Origin: Solimonas sp040377605
GTDB taxonomy: Bacteria > Pseudomonadota > Gammaproteobacteria > Nevskiales > Nevskiaceae
Assembly: GCA_040377605.1 (NCBI GenBank)
Contig: JBEIOK010000159.1
Span: forward strand, 1 to 6,030
Direction: 5' to 3'
DNA length: 6,030 bases
Each line of letters begins with the position of its first letter. Positions within the stretch are counted from its first letter, which is position 1. The notes beneath the pieces were generated by a model that was given only the letters and a program-made list of their open reading frames with translations, was not told the DNA's origin and did not search any database. The position numbers were made by a program, and so were the translations under genes. Below are positions 5,938 through 6,030 of this stretch, piece by piece.

Positions 5938-6030
5938 TCAGTCCAGCAGCGGCGATGATGAGCGCGGCTGCCAGCGGTAGACCGCAAGGTCGATGCGCTT
6001 GCCCTCGAACTTCACGCCCTCGTGCTGCAG
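5938..6030 (-). CDS. C-terminus of an alkyltransferase-like (Atl/YbaZ, MGMT family) protein, partial
   Basis: The gene enters from beyond the right edge; only the last 30 codons and a TGA are in the window. They read LQHEGVKFEGKRIDLAVYRW followed by a Gln/Pro/Ser-rich tail. The pattern L-x-x-E-G-V, then I-D-L-x-x-Y-R-W, closely parallels the end of E. coli Atl (YbaZ), a catalytically inactive relative of O6-alkylguanine-DNA alkyltransferase that binds alkylated guanine and flags it for nucleotide excision repair. The active-site region (PCHR versus PWHR) lies outside, so an active MGMT cannot be excluded. The gene converges on the MliC-like lipoprotein gene, with 15 bases between the stops. 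Confidence 0.65.
   Translation of the reverse strand: MQHEGVKFEGKRIDLAVYRWQPRSSSPLLD

Overview
This is a GC-rich (mid-60s percent by eye) bacterial chromosomal segment, densely coded on the + strand. Lipoprotein signal peptides, an OmpA-family outer-membrane protein with thrombospondin type-3 repeats, an MliC-type lysozyme-inhibitor domain and a mini-ykkC (guanidine-II) leader all point to a Gram-negative proteobacterium. The overall style resembles gammaproteobacteria of the Lysobacterales (Xanthomonadales) kind, but that placement is an impression and not a proven call. No mobile element, tRNA, rRNA or CRISPR array is visible.

Left part (33-3859): a large cysteine-rich lipoprotein with bacterial Ig-like (Big-2-like) domains is followed 88 bases later by a secreted OmpA/OprF-type protein. 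The latter has an N-terminal barrel, six and a half calcium-binding-type TSP3 repeats of 30 residues, and a C-terminal peptidoglycan-binding OmpA domain. A perfect GC stem with a GCGA loop and six T residues terminates this unit. The two genes read as a cell-envelope pair.

Middle part (3860-4798): a 154-base gap carries the terminator and two imperfect hairpins, then a lipoprotein-signal-bearing protein of the COG4798 'predicted methyltransferase' type.

Right part (4799-5922): the strongest regulatory signal is an 88-base gap with two hairpins, each closed by G-C pairs around an ACGA loop, directly before a small multidrug resistance (SMR) gene whose residues match the guanidinium exporter Gdx (SugE). 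This is a guanidine-II riboswitch driving its classic target. Seven bases after gdx, with no clear ribosome binding site of its own, comes a lipoprotein that joins an MliC-like domain to a COG3650-like domain. It may therefore be co-transcribed under guanidine control. At the right edge, the last 30 codons of a convergent minus-strand gene resemble the C-terminus of alkyltransferase-like (Atl/YbaZ) proteins.

The most notable items are the riboswitch with a visible alternative pairing, the possible inclusion of an envelope lipoprotein in the guanidine-responsive transcript, the apparently exported methyltransferase, and the unusual C-terminal segment of the Ig-like lipoprotein. None of these amounts to a clearly new system; the riboswitch-gdx module is a good instance of a known one.
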